Source: Xanthobacteraceae bacterium
Lineage (GTDB): Bacteria > Pseudomonadota > Alphaproteobacteria > Rhizobiales > Xanthobacteraceae
DNA: 64,000 nucleotides
NCBI GenBank assembly: GCA_029266425.1
Contig: JAQSWY010000017.1
Span: 1 to 64,000 of the forward strand
Direction of reading: 5' to 3'
Shown here: piece by piece, positions 41,909-50,140 of the stretch
How positions within the stretch are numbered: position 1 is the stretch's first letter
Layout: each line of letters starts with the position of its first letter
The notes under the pieces: model-generated
The model's input: the letters and a program-made list of their open reading frames with translations, nothing else
Told to the model about the DNA's origin: nothing
The model's database searches: none
Position numbers and translations under genes: made by a program

Positions 41909-42215
41909 ATGAGCCTCGACCGCTCCGTCATCGACACGTTGGAGAAGGTGTCGACCGCGACCATCACCACCATCCTTCCGAAGAAGGGATTGCGGAACGT
42001 CTGGCTAGTTTCCGGACGACATCATCGTGGTCGATGACGATGGCGCGGTACTCGTCCCCGCCGCCTTCCTCGACCTCGTGCTGGCCGAGGCTCCGGAGCA
42101 GGAGAGCATGGAGGCCTGGAGCATGTCGGAGGCCGAGCGCAGCCGTGCCGCCGCCGGGCCTCTACCCGATGAACGCCGAGACGCGGGCACGCTACGACGC
42201 CTTCAAGGCGGCTAG
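41909..42215 (+). pseudogene. RraA-like aldolase (4-hydroxy-4-methyl-2-oxoglutarate aldolase family), remnant
   Basis: Three pieces in three frames. MSLDRSVIDTLEKVSTATITT up to LRNVWL (41909-42004, frame 2) is the family N-terminus. FPDDIIVVDDDGAVLVPAAFLDLVL (from 42009, frame 3) is the C-terminal VxPGDxVxGDxDGVVxVP region. LYPMNAETRARYDAF (around 42160-42205, frame 1) is the final helix. The middle, about 120 residues including the catalytic Asp/Arg, is deleted and a second shift lies near 42155. The remnant ends in the repeat element, whose CTAG supplies a stop. It was probably co-transcribed with the SDR gene. Confidence 0.8.
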
Positions 42216-42329
42216 AGCATTTCCCGATCAGATGGAATCATCTGATCGAAGAGGAGTTGCTCCAGCTTATTGATCTGGAGCACTTTCTTATCGTTCGGAT
42301 ATTCCATCCGAACGGAAAGGGCTCTAGCC
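42212..42329 (+). repeat. Dispersed three-hairpin element, full copy 4
   Basis: It starts CTAGAGCATTTCCCGATC and ends GGAAAGGGCTCTAG, so the ends are themselves complementary (CTAGAGC/GCTCTAG). It holds three stems: GATCAGATG with CATCTGATC; CTCCAG with CTGGAG; CGTTCGGAT with ATCCGAACG. Full-length copy 1 lies inverted at 2131-2247, and partial copies at 5048-5096 and 31275-31349. Confidence 0.8.
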
Positions 42330-42383
42330 GCGAAGTCGCGCGCGCATGCGGGGTGCGTTGCGCGCCCCGCCGGCCGCGGAGCC

Positions 42384-43580
42384 TTACGCGGCCTGTTCCA
42401 TCCGGTCGACGATCATCCGCGCGATCGGCATGGCCGAGGTCGCTGCCGGCGAGGGCGCGTTGCACACATGCAGGCTGCGCGGCCCGTCGAGGAACAGGAA
42501 GTCCTGGACCAGTGTGCCATCGTCGAGCACGGCCTGGGCGCGGATGCCGGCGCCGGGCGTGCCGAGATCGGCGAGAGTGAGGCTTGGGCAGTATTTCCGG
42601 CATTCCTCGAGATAGCGGCGGCGCAGCAGCGAGTTGCGGAACTCGGTGGTTCCGGAACGCAGATTGCGCCGCGCCATCGACCAGAAGCCGCCGAAGCCGG
42701 CCATCGAGGCAACGTCGGCGAGATCGACGCTGCCGCGCGCATAGCCCTCCCGCGAGAAGCCGAGCACCGCATTCGGTCCGACGGTCACGCGGCCGTCGAT
42801 CATACGGGTGAGGTGGATGCCGAGGAACGGCAGTTCCGGATCCGGCACCGGATAGATCAGATGGCGCACGATGGCCGATTTATCGGCCGGCAGCGTGTAA
42901 TACTCGCCGCGGAACGGCACGATGCGATGGCGCACCGGGAGGCCTGCGAGGCTGGCGATGCGATCGGACTGGAGACCGGCGCAGGCGATCAGGCGTCCGG
43001 CGCGCACGGCCTCGCCCGTGTCGGTCGTCACCGTGACGCCGGTCTCGTCCTCGACGATGCCGGTGGCGCGGGTCGCGAGGCGCAGTTCGATGCCGGCCTC
43101 GCGCAGCCGCTCGGCCATGGCGAGGCAGATGCGCCGGTAGTCGACGATGCCGGTCGCCGGCACCAGCAGCGCCTCGAGGCCACGCACATTGGGCTCGATG
43201 CGTGCAAGCTCGGCGCTGCCAACGGGACGGATCTCGATGCCGTTCTGTGCCGCCCGACCGGCGAGCGCCTGCATGCGCTCGACCTCGATCGGGCTGGTGG
43301 CGACGATCAGCTTGCCGCAGGTCTCGAACTCGATGCCGTTGTCGCGGCAGAACTGCTTGGTCGCCTCGGCGCCTTCCCGGCACAGCTGCGCCTTCAGCGA
43401 ACCCGGCTGGTAGTAGACGCCGGCATGGATCACGCCGCTATTGTGCCCGGTCTGGTGGAGACCGAAATCGGCCTCCTTCTCGAGCAGCACGATGCGCGCG
43501 GCCGGATCGCGCGCGATGAGTTCGCGCGCCGTGGCGAGGCCGACAATGCCGCCGCCGATGATGATGTAAGAATAGTCCAT
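42384..43580 (-). CDS. lhgO: L-2-hydroxyglutarate oxidase
   Basis: 398 residues from ATG 43580 (MDYSYIIIGGGIVGLATARELI). FAD-dependent DAO-fold enzyme oxidising L-2-hydroxyglutarate to 2-oxoglutarate, feeding electrons to the quinone pool. The dinucleotide motif GGGIVGLATARE, the LLEKEADFGLHQTGHNSGVIHAGVYY signature, PFRGEYYTLP, LGIHLTRMIDGRVTVGPNAV and the end FLDGPRSLHVCNAPSPAATSAMPIA are characteristic of LhgO/YgaF. It is the last gene of the TctCBA operon, 23 bp after tctA, suggesting the operon handles hydroxy-dicarboxylates or a compound degraded through them. Confidence 0.9.
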   Translation of the reverse strand: MDYSYIIIGGGIVGLATARELIARDPAARIVLLEKEADFGLHQTGHNSGVIHAGVYYQPGSLKAQLCREGAEATKQFCRDNGIEFETCGKLIVATSPIEVERMQALAGRAAQNGIEIRPVGSAELARIEPNVRGLEALLVPATGIVDYRRICLAMAERLREAGIELRLATRATGIVEDETGVTVTTDTGEAVRAGRLIACAGLQSDRIASLAGLPVRHRIVPFRGEYYTLPADKSAIVRHLIYPVPDPELPFLGIHLTRMIDGRVTVGPNAVLGFSREGYARGSVDLADVASMAGFGGFWSMARRNLRSGTTEFRNSLLRRRYLEECRKYCPSLTLADLGTPGAGIRAQAVLDDGTLVQDFLFLDGPRSLHVCNAPSPAATSAMPIARMIVDRMEQAA

Positions 43581-43603
43581 GGAGCCTGCCAGCCGACTTC
43601 GAT

Positions 43604-45112
43604 TCACGCCTCCGCCTCATCGGCGGGAATCCGCTGCTTGTCGAGAGCCTTCAGCATCACCGGAATGAGCAGGGCGGCGATGGTGAGGAGAAACAAGGTG
43701 AGCGCGATCGGGCGCTCGACGAACACCAGCAGGTCGCCCTGGCTCTGGATCAAAGTGCGGCGGATGTTGCGCTCCAGCATCGGGCCGAGCACCAGTCCGA
43801 GGATCAGCGGCACCGCCGGATAGTCGAGCTTGGTGAGCACCACCCCGATCACGCCGGCGAGCACGGCGATGAAGATCGAGCCAGTCGAATATTCGATCGC
43901 ATAGACGCCGAAGGCCACGACGGCGAGCACGATCGGATAGAGCAGCGCGGTCGGCACGAACAGGATGGCGGCGAGCGCCGGGGTGAGCAGCAGCGTCAGG
44001 AAGACGAGCGCGATGTTGCCGACCCAGAAGCTGCCGAACACGGTCCAGACGAAGTCGGGATTGTTGACGAAGAGCAGCGGTCCCGGCTGCAGGCCGATCA
44101 TGAGGAGGCCACCCATCATCACCGCCGTCGTCGCCGAGCCCGGTATGCCGAGCGTGAAGAGCGGGATCATCGAGGCGTAGGACGCCGAGTTGTTGGCTGC
44201 CTCGGGCGCTGCGATGCCTTCCACCACGCCGGTGCCGAACGCCTCCGGCCGGGACGAGAAGCGCTTGGCGACGGCATAGGAGAGCATGGTCGCCGCGGTG
44301 GCGCCGACGCCGGGCAGCACGCCGACGACGAAGCCGACCAGCGAGCCGGAGAACAATTCCCAGCGCGAGCTGACGGCGTCGCGCAGCTGCGGGAACAGCG
44401 AGCGGAAGGAGAAGGAGGCGAGGCTCTTGTCGATCGAGACGGTCAGCGAGGTGAACATCGCGGCGAGGCCGAACAATCCGACCGCGACGACCGAGAAGTC
44501 GAGGCCCTCGAACAGGTCCATCTGGCCGAAGGTGAAGCGGGCAGGGCCGGCGATCGGGTCGAGGCCGATCATGCCGAGCGAGAAGCCGAGGCCGAGCGCG
44601 ACGAAAGCCTTGATGACATTTCGCCCGCCGAGCACGCTGACCAGCGATAGTGCGAAGCACATCAGCGCCGTCATCTCGGTCGGACCGAAGGCAAGCGCGG
44701 CGCGGGAGATCGGCACCGACAGCGCCACCAGCCCGATGAGCCCGATCAGCCCGCCGATGAAGGAGGCGAACACGCTCATGCCGAGCGCGCGGCCGGCTTC
44801 GCCCTTCTGCGCCATGGGATAGCCGTCGAGGACCGTCATCACCGAGGGCGCATCGCCGGGGATGCCGAGCAGGATCGAGGTGATCGCGCCGCCGAACATC
44901 GATCCGTAATAGACTCCGGCGAGGCAGGCGATCGCCGCGGTGCCACCGAAGCCGACCGCGACCGGCAGCATGATGGCGACGCCGGCGCTCGGCCCGAGGC
45001 CGGGCAGAGCGCCGATCAGCAGGCCGATGATGATGCCGAGGAAGGTGCCGGCCAGGATGCTCGGCGCCGCAGCCTGCACGATGCCGTCCCAGAGAAGGCC
45101 GAAAATTTCCAT
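43604..45112 (-). CDS. tctA: Tripartite tricarboxylate transporter large permease
   Basis: 502 residues, about 11-12 membrane spans, TctA family. Conserved loops are LIGALPGLGPSAGVAIMLPV, YYGSMFGGAITSILLGIPGDAPSVMTVLDGYPMAQKGEAGRALG and VVEGIAAPEAANNSASYASMIPLFTLGIPGSATTAVMMGG. It forms the secondary, ion-driven uptake channel with TctB, supplied by the binding protein TctC. Full length. Confidence 0.95.
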   Translation of the reverse strand: MEIFGLLWDGIVQAAAPSILAGTFLGIIIGLLIGALPGLGPSAGVAIMLPVAVGFGGTAAIACLAGVYYGSMFGGAITSILLGIPGDAPSVMTVLDGYPMAQKGEAGRALGMSVFASFIGGLIGLIGLVALSVPISRAALAFGPTEMTALMCFALSLVSVLGGRNVIKAFVALGLGFSLGMIGLDPIAGPARFTFGQMDLFEGLDFSVVAVGLFGLAAMFTSLTVSIDKSLASFSFRSLFPQLRDAVSSRWELFSGSLVGFVVGVLPGVGATAATMLSYAVAKRFSSRPEAFGTGVVEGIAAPEAANNSASYASMIPLFTLGIPGSATTAVMMGGLLMIGLQPGPLLFVNNPDFVWTVFGSFWVGNIALVFLTLLLTPALAAILFVPTALLYPIVLAVVAFGVYAIEYSTGSIFIAVLAGVIGVVLTKLDYPAVPLILGLVLGPMLERNIRRTLIQSQGDLLVFVERPIALTLFLLTIAALLIPVMLKALDKQRIPADEAEA

Positions 45113-45151
45113 TGCGAATGTCTCCCCGACCGGCGCCGCATGGTCGCCGTG

Positions 45152-45619
45152 TCAGAAGCCGAAGGTGCCGGTCAGCATCGGCACGCCAAGCAGGTTTCCG
45201 AACACCCACACGCAGACGAGTGGGAAGATGATCGACACGAGAGTGAGGCGGACGAGGAAGCCGCGCTCCAGCGAAGGCCTGATGATCAGCCCGGCCGCCG
45301 CCATGAGCGCCATGGTGGCGAGCGCGAGGCCGAGGATCGGGGCGAGCCAGACATAGATGAAGAGCGCGAGCGCGACGGCGGCGAAGCGGAGCACGTCACT
45401 GCTGGTCATGGCGGCCTCGAGCACCTCGGCGCCGACGAGGCTGCGCACCAGGTTGACGAGGCTGAGGGCGGCGATGACGCCGCCGATCAGCACCGGAAAG
45501 AAGCCTGCGCCGGGCGTCGTTCCCTGCATGAAGCCGTAGCCGAACCCGGCGATGACGAGATAGACGCCGAGAAAAGCAAGTCCGAGCGCGACCGCCTGGT
45601 CGAGGCGCTGCATGATCAT
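45152..45619 (-). CDS. tctB: Tripartite tricarboxylate transporter small permease
   Basis: 155 residues from ATG 45619 (AGGGACA upstream), alternatively ATG 45613. Four spans typical of TctB: AVALGLAFLGVYLVIAGFGYG, FFPVLIGGVIAALSLVNLV, DVLRFAAVALALFIYVWLAPILGLALATMALMAAAGL and FLVRLTLVSIIFPLVCVWVFGNLLGV. Between tctC and tctA in the usual order. Confidence 0.92.
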   Translation of the reverse strand: MIMQRLDQAVALGLAFLGVYLVIAGFGYGFMQGTTPGAGFFPVLIGGVIAALSLVNLVRSLVGAEVLEAAMTSSDVLRFAAVALALFIYVWLAPILGLALATMALMAAAGLIIRPSLERGFLVRLTLVSIIFPLVCVWVFGNLLGVPMLTGTFGF

Positions 45620-45649
45620 GGCTTGTCCCTCATGATGAACCATGCTGAA

Positions 45650-45674
45650 CGTCCCGGCCACAATGGCCGGGACG
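45650..45674 (-). terminator. Intercistronic hairpin between tctC and tctB
   Basis: CGTCCCGGCCA (45650-45660), loop CAA, TGGCCGGGACG (45664-45674): an 11-bp perfect stem with a 3-nt loop, ten bases beyond the tctC stop. Within an operon such a stem would stabilise the binding-protein mRNA and reduce transcription into the permease genes, giving excess binding protein. Confidence 0.75.
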
Positions 45675-45683
45675 CCTGCGTCG

Positions 45684-46664
45684 TCACTTGATGACGCCGA
45701 GTTCCTTCATGAGGGTCTCGTAGCGATTGCTGGTCTCGACGATCGCCGCGCCGAAGGCCTTGGAATCGAGGAAGCGCGGCACATCGTGGAAGCGTTCGAT
45801 GTATTGCTTCCGCCACGGCTCGCTCTCCGCCACCTTGCGCAGCACGCCTTCCCAATAGGTGACGGCTTCCGGCGGAACGTCCTTGGGCATGATCAGCCCG
45901 CGTATCTGGGTGTGGACGATCTTGTGCCCGAGCTCGGTGAAGGTCGGCACGTCCTTCAGCGCCGGCACCCGCTCGGCGGAGCTGACGGCGAGCGGACGCA
46001 GCGTGCCCGCCTGGATCTGCGGGAGTACTTCGCTCGGATTGAAATAGGCGACGTTGACGTGACCGCCGAGCAAGGCGGACATCACCTCGCCTTCGCCGTC
46101 GAAGGGCACCGCATCGATCTGCACGCCGAGCGCCTTGGAGGTCATCCGCGCCAGCAGTGCGGCATCGGAGACGACGCCGACCGTGCCGGTCGTCAACCGC
46201 TTCGTCTTCTTCAGGTCGTCGAGCGTCTTGTATTCCGAGCTCGCCGGAACGACGAGGATGTAGGGCGACTGCGCGATGGCAGCGAGCGGCGTGAAGTCGC
46301 GATAGCTCACCGGCGATCCGCCCTGCAGCGGGGTGGTGAAGAACGAAACACTCACCGTGGCGATGGTGTAGGGGCTGCCCTTCTGCTTGGCCACCGCTGT
46401 GTAGCCGACGGCGCCGGAGCCGCCGGGCCGGTTCTCCGGCAGGATCTTCACCGGAATGAGCTTCAGCTCGGCGATCACATTGGCGATGGTGCGAGCGAGC
46501 ACGTCGCTGCCGCCGCCAACGCCGAACGGGATGATCATGGTCATGTCCCGCTCCGGATAGGCCGCCGCGGCGGGCCCCGCCGCGAGGATGGCTCCGGCAC
46601 ACAGGGCGCCGGTTACGGCGGCGCAGCCACGGCTCCACAGAGCCGATCTTCTCAGGTTCCTCAT
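45684..46664 (-). CDS. tctC: Tripartite tricarboxylate transporter binding protein
   Basis: 326 residues from ATG 46664 with GGGAGGAAACG upstream. A signal peptide (MRNLRRSALWSRGCAAVTG...GPAAA) is followed by the Bug/TctC fold (MTMIIPFGVGGGSDVLARTIA, NRPGGSGAVGYTAVAKQKGSPYTI, DAVPFDGEGEVMSALLGGHVNVAYF, GLIMPKDVPPEAVTYWEGVL). These bind carboxylates through two water-bridged loops. The ligand is probably a sugar acid or hydroxy acid given the enolase-superfamily and Lhg neighbours. Confidence 0.93.
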   Translation of the reverse strand: MRNLRRSALWSRGCAAVTGALCAGAILAAGPAAAAYPERDMTMIIPFGVGGGSDVLARTIANVIAELKLIPVKILPENRPGGSGAVGYTAVAKQKGSPYTIATVSVSFFTTPLQGGSPVSYRDFTPLAAIAQSPYILVVPASSEYKTLDDLKKTKRLTTGTVGVVSDAALLARMTSKALGVQIDAVPFDGEGEVMSALLGGHVNVAYFNPSEVLPQIQAGTLRPLAVSSAERVPALKDVPTFTELGHKIVHTQIRGLIMPKDVPPEAVTYWEGVLRKVAESEPWRKQYIERFHDVPRFLDSKAFGAAIVETSNRYETLMKELGVIK

Positions 46665-46830
46665 CGTTTCCTCCCAGGTCGACTGTTCTTGTTCGGTCGG
46701 CTCCGGCGGGCGCGTGCGTCCGTCGGCCTCCACTACCCCGCGGGGCGCCTGTCCCGCCGGGCGCCGTTGGCGTCGGCTCCCAGTCGATCGTCGTCGGCCC
46801 CCTCGCGGGCGCCGACGCGCGGGTTCAGGC

Positions 46831-47997
46831 TCAGTTCTTGTAGATGGCCTCCCGCAGCAGGTAGCCGTGGGCGTCGCGGTTCTGCGAACGGCTGGCTTCG
46901 GGATCGCGGATACGGCTTTCTTCGAGCGCGTCGTAGCGCGGCGTGAAACCGAGCCCCGGCCGGTCCGGGATGCGCATCTTGCCGTTCACCGGGTCCGGCG
47001 TGCCTTCGAAGAAGTGCTTGCCGGTCATCCACATGCCGTAATGGAACTCGACCGGTCCGCCGTTCATGACGCCGGCGAGAAGGTGCATGTTGAAGATCGG
47101 CCAGCCGCCGCCATTGGCCATCGGCAGGTTGAAGGCCTGCGCCATATGGGCGACCTTCAGCGCTTCCGTGTAGCCGCCATTGTAGAGGACGTTCGGCTGC
47201 AGCACGTCGACCGCGTGGTGGGTGATGAGCTCGCGGAAGCGCCAGCGGTGGCCTTCCATCTGTCCGGCCGAAATCGGAACGCTGGTGCGGTTGCGAAGGT
47301 CCGCCAGCGCCCGGGCGTCGTTCTGCTGGATCGGTTCCTCGAACCATCTCAGGTTCAGGTCCTCGACCCCCTTGGCAAGCATCAGGGCGTCATGCGGATT
47401 GAACCAGCAATTGGCGTCGATCATCAGGTCGACATCGGGGCCGATGGCTTCGCGGGCGGCGCGCACGCGTCGTACATCGTCCTTCCAGGTGCGGGTCGGC
47501 TCGCCGCCGACCACCATCTTCAGCATGGTGTGGCCGTCGGCCAGGAACTTCTTCGCGTAGTCCGCGATCTGCTGCTCGTCGAAGAAGGGATAGCCGAAGG
47601 TGGCGTAGGTGTAGGCCTCCTTGCTGAAGCCGCCGAGCAGTTCGGAGATCGGCAGCCCCTCGGCTTTGCCGCGCAGGTCCCAGCAGGCGATGTCGACCGC
47701 GGAAAGCGCGTTGGAGATCACGCCGGTGTAGGTGCGGTTGTTGAGCTGGCGCCAGACCAGATGGTGGATCAGCTCGGTGTGCCGCACGTCCTTGCCCTTG
47801 AGCAGCGGCAGGAGGTGGTGCTCGATGCACGGCATCACCGCCCAGGGCAGGAACGAGCCGGTGCAGCCCATGCCCTTCTGCCCGTCTTCGGTCTCCACCT
47901 CGACAAAGACGAAGCTGCGCGATTCGATCGACTCGCCAATGCCGGGCAGGTCGATCTCATGGCGGTGCAGGCTGGTTCTGATATTCGCGATCTTCAA
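46831..47997 (-). CDS. Mandelate racemase/muconate lactonizing enzyme family dehydratase
   Basis: 388 residues from TTG 47997, supported by GGGAGGAC upstream. Enolase superfamily: capping domain first, then a TIM barrel. Metal ligands fit Asp in LMIDANCWFNPHDAL, Glu in LRWFEEPI and Glu in ISAGQMEG; the region HHAVDVLQPNVLYNGGYTEALKVAHMA supplies the His/Asp-type side. The second-strand K-x-K of the MR group reads TMLKMVVGG (single Lys). Members dehydrate acid sugars such as galactarate, fuconate or altronate; the substrate is not assignable. The start overlaps the gntR-type gene stop by four bases. Confidence 0.85.
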   Translation of the reverse strand: MKIANIRTSLHRHEIDLPGIGESIESRSFVFVEVETEDGQKGMGCTGSFLPWAVMPCIEHHLLPLLKGKDVRHTELIHHLVWRQLNNRTYTGVISNALSAVDIACWDLRGKAEGLPISELLGGFSKEAYTYATFGYPFFDEQQIADYAKKFLADGHTMLKMVVGGEPTRTWKDDVRRVRAAREAIGPDVDLMIDANCWFNPHDALMLAKGVEDLNLRWFEEPIQQNDARALADLRNRTSVPISAGQMEGHRWRFRELITHHAVDVLQPNVLYNGGYTEALKVAHMAQAFNLPMANGGGWPIFNMHLLAGVMNGGPVEFHYGMWMTGKHFFEGTPDPVNGKMRIPDRPGLGFTPRYDALEESRIRDPEASRSQNRDAHGYLLREAIYKN

Positions 47998-48683
47998 CGG
48001 CGTCCTCCCGCTTTTGCGGACTCGTCGCGCGGCGTCACCGCCGACGCGGAGTCCATCCATCGTTTCTTTCCGTGCAGAACGTGCTCTTCGCCGAGGCGGC
48101 GAGCGGCTCCCGCATCGCCGGCGGTGATGGCGGCGACGATGGCGCGGTGCTCGTTGTTGGTCTGGCCGGGCGAGAACAGCGAGCGGCGCAACGAATGCGT
48201 CTCGCGGATCAGGTCGTCATAGACCCGGCGCGCGCAGCCGTGCCCGGCCACCAGGTTGATCCGGTCGTGGAATTCGAGATTGATGCGGTAGTAGTCGTGC
48301 ACACGGCCGACCGCGATGGCGGCGTCCATCGCCGCAACGAAGCCCTCCAGCGCCGCCACGTCCTCATTCGTGCGTAGCTCGGCGGCGCGGGCGCACATCA
48401 GCCCGGTCAGCACGGCGCGAACGTCGTAGTTCTCCGCGATCTCGGTCTGTGACATCTCGCGGACAAAGACGCCCCGCGCCGGCACCGAGACCAGCAGGCC
48501 GGCTTCGACCAGAGCGCGGGTGGCCTCGCGGACCGGGCCACGGCTCACGGCGAACTGGTCGGCCAGCGCGTATTCGTTCAGCCGGCTGCCGGGCTCGAGA
48601 TTGCCCTCGAGGATCATCCGCTCGATCTCCTGATAGACTTGGGCCGCCAGCCCACCCGCCCGCTCGATCCGCCGATCCGACAT
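47994..48683 (-). CDS. GntR family regulator (FadR/FCD subfamily)
   Basis: 229 residues. N-terminal winged HTH (LAAQVYQEIERMILEGNLEPGSRLNEYALADQFAVSRGPVREATRAL) and C-terminal FCD ligand domain (about 85-215) with metal-binding Asp/His candidates (NLEFHDRINLVAGHGCARRVYDDL). It is first in the operon with the enolase-superfamily gene and the TTT transporter and likely represses it, with a carboxylate ligand as inducer. A pair of CAGTTAAC boxes lies directly upstream. Confidence 0.9.
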   Translation of the reverse strand: MSDRRIERAGGLAAQVYQEIERMILEGNLEPGSRLNEYALADQFAVSRGPVREATRALVEAGLLVSVPARGVFVREMSQTEIAENYDVRAVLTGLMCARAAELRTNEDVAALEGFVAAMDAAIAVGRVHDYYRINLEFHDRINLVAGHGCARRVYDDLIRETHSLRRSLFSPGQTNNEHRAIVAAITAGDAGAARRLGEEHVLHGKKRWMDSASAVTPRDESAKAGGRR

Positions 48684-48727
48684 GCCGCATTTCCAGGTTT
48701 CGACCGACGACAGGCTAAGTCTGCTAT

Positions 48728-48749
48728 CAGTTAACAGTCAACAGTTAAC
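48728..48749. promoter_or_regulatory. Candidate GntR operator: CAGTTAAC direct repeats
   Basis: CAGTTAAC occurs at 48728-48735 and 48742-48749, 14 bp apart, each containing the palindrome GTTAAC. It is an AT-rich island between the GntR gene start (48683) and the Ldh-family stop (48751). Position suits autoregulation of the operon. Assignment is inference. Confidence 0.5.
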
Positions 48750-48750
48750 T

Positions 48751-49860
48751 TCAAGTAAGGCCGGAAATTGCCTCCGGCGCCGCATCCGACGACGCGACGT
48801 CCATGAACAGCCATTCGGCCCCGGTCTCCGCAGCGAGCGCGTGCAGGCGCCGCGCAAGGCCCGGTCCGATCGGAATGCCGTCCCGCTCGCGCACCGCCCG
48901 CACTGCGCGTTCGGGGTCGCCGGCAACGAGCACAGGTCTTTCGGGATCGACCGGCGGTGTCGCTCGCATGGCGTCGCACAGCCGCGTGACGTCGCTCTGG
49001 AACTCGTCCGGCATGCGGAACATGCCGGGGTCGAACGCCATCACGAAGTGTCCGACATCGAGCCCGTAGGGCTGGCGCGAATGCATCGGGTCGGTAATCA
49101 ACGTCGAGCCCGACAGGCATGAGGCGAGGATGTTCACCATCACCGCGAGGCCATAGCCCTTGTAGCCCGCGCTCTCCGCAGCGCCGCCGAGCGGCGAGAG
49201 GAAGCCGCCGTCCATGACCTCGCGCGGATCAAGCGTCGGCCTACCCTGCCGGTCGAACCCCCAGCCGGGCGGCATCTGCTGGCCCTCGACGATCTTGTTG
49301 CGCACCCGCCCGGAGGCCACCGTGGTGGTCGCCATGTCGAGCACGAAGTGCCGGCCGTCGCTGCCGGGCGCGGCGAAGGACCAGGGATCGGTGCCGAAGC
49401 GCGCCTCACCGCCGCCGGTGGGCGGGACGCGGATGCCGAACACGCTGGTGGCGGCGATGCCGATCAGCCCGGCATCTGCGGCCATGGTCGTGTAATAGCC
49501 CAGCGCACCGAAGTGGCCGGAATTGCGCACCGAGATCATGCCGACGCCGGCAGACCGCGCCTTGGCGATGGCCAACTGCATGGCCTCGCGTGCCGGGGCG
49601 TGGCCGAGACCGCCATCGGCATCCATGAGGGCCGCGACCGGGGTATCGCGAACCACGCGCGGTGCCGGCCGAAGGTTGATCGGACGCGTCTTCCGCCGCG
49701 CGTCATACTCCACCAGCATCGCGATGCCGTGGCTCTCGATGCCATGGAGGTCGGCCCAGGCCAGCACATCTGCGGTGGTGGCGGCAGTTGCCGCGGCCAT
49801 GCCCCAGGATTCCAGGATGGCGGCGGCTTGCGCGCGATGCGTCTCCAAAGGATGTTTCAT
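48751..49860 (-). CDS. Ldh family NAD(P)-dependent oxidoreductase (malate/L-sulfolactate/ureidoglycolate type)
   Basis: 369 residues of the type-2 malate/L-lactate dehydrogenase family. Its own fold has DLHGIESHGIAMLVEY (catalytic His), AGVGMISVRNSGHFGALGYYTTMAADAGLIGIAATS and LGGAAESAGYKGYGLAVMVNILASCLSG. Relatives oxidise 2-hydroxy acids or reduce 2-keto acids. It lies 67 bp upstream of the GntR gene on the same strand and may share the operon or have its own promoter opposite the ROK gene. Confidence 0.88.
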   Translation of the reverse strand: MKHPLETHRAQAAAILESWGMAAATAATTADVLAWADLHGIESHGIAMLVEYDARRKTRPINLRPAPRVVRDTPVAALMDADGGLGHAPAREAMQLAIAKARSAGVGMISVRNSGHFGALGYYTTMAADAGLIGIAATSVFGIRVPPTGGGEARFGTDPWSFAAPGSDGRHFVLDMATTTVASGRVRNKIVEGQQMPPGWGFDRQGRPTLDPREVMDGGFLSPLGGAAESAGYKGYGLAVMVNILASCLSGSTLITDPMHSRQPYGLDVGHFVMAFDPGMFRMPDEFQSDVTRLCDAMRATPPVDPERPVLVAGDPERAVRAVRERDGIPIGPGLARRLHALAAETGAEWLFMDVASSDAAPEAISGLT

Positions 49861-49975
49861 GGTGTCAGTCCCAACCCTGTGTCCGGCCTCGGCGCGCCGG
49901 TTGGATCAAAAGCTAGGAGGTTCATGTCGGCATAACAGGTCTCTTTTCGTCCATTCAGTCGAAAGCTTTTCTATC

Positions 49976-50002
49976 GACCCACGGTCGCTGGTGCCGTGGG
50001 TC
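49976..50002. promoter_or_regulatory. Hairpin/palindrome in the Ldh-ROK divergent region
   Basis: GACCCACGG (49976-49984) and CCGTGGGTC (49994-50002), 9-bp arms with a 9-nt spacer, in the roughly 280-bp space between the divergent Ldh-type and ROK genes. GTCGA (49958-49962) and TCGAC (49974-49978) form a second, overlapping inverted repeat. Either could bind the ROK or GntR regulator, or the first could be an RNA stem. Nothing else recognised in 49861-50140. Confidence 0.4.
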
Positions 50003-50140
50003 TGTAGACTCGACATTGACTTCAATGGCGCTTTTGCCTGTTTTTGGCCGAAGTTCGGTCTTGAACCGTGAGGTCTGACTAACTTAGCCTCCCGGTAAGC
50101 GGCCGCCATAAGGCCGACGAGGAAACGACGGGAGGAGACT

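Noticed and set aside
42216..42330. Attachment site or insertion-sequence end
   Set aside because: The palindromic element recurs four times with no transposase, target duplication or integrase next to any copy; it fits a REP-like element better.
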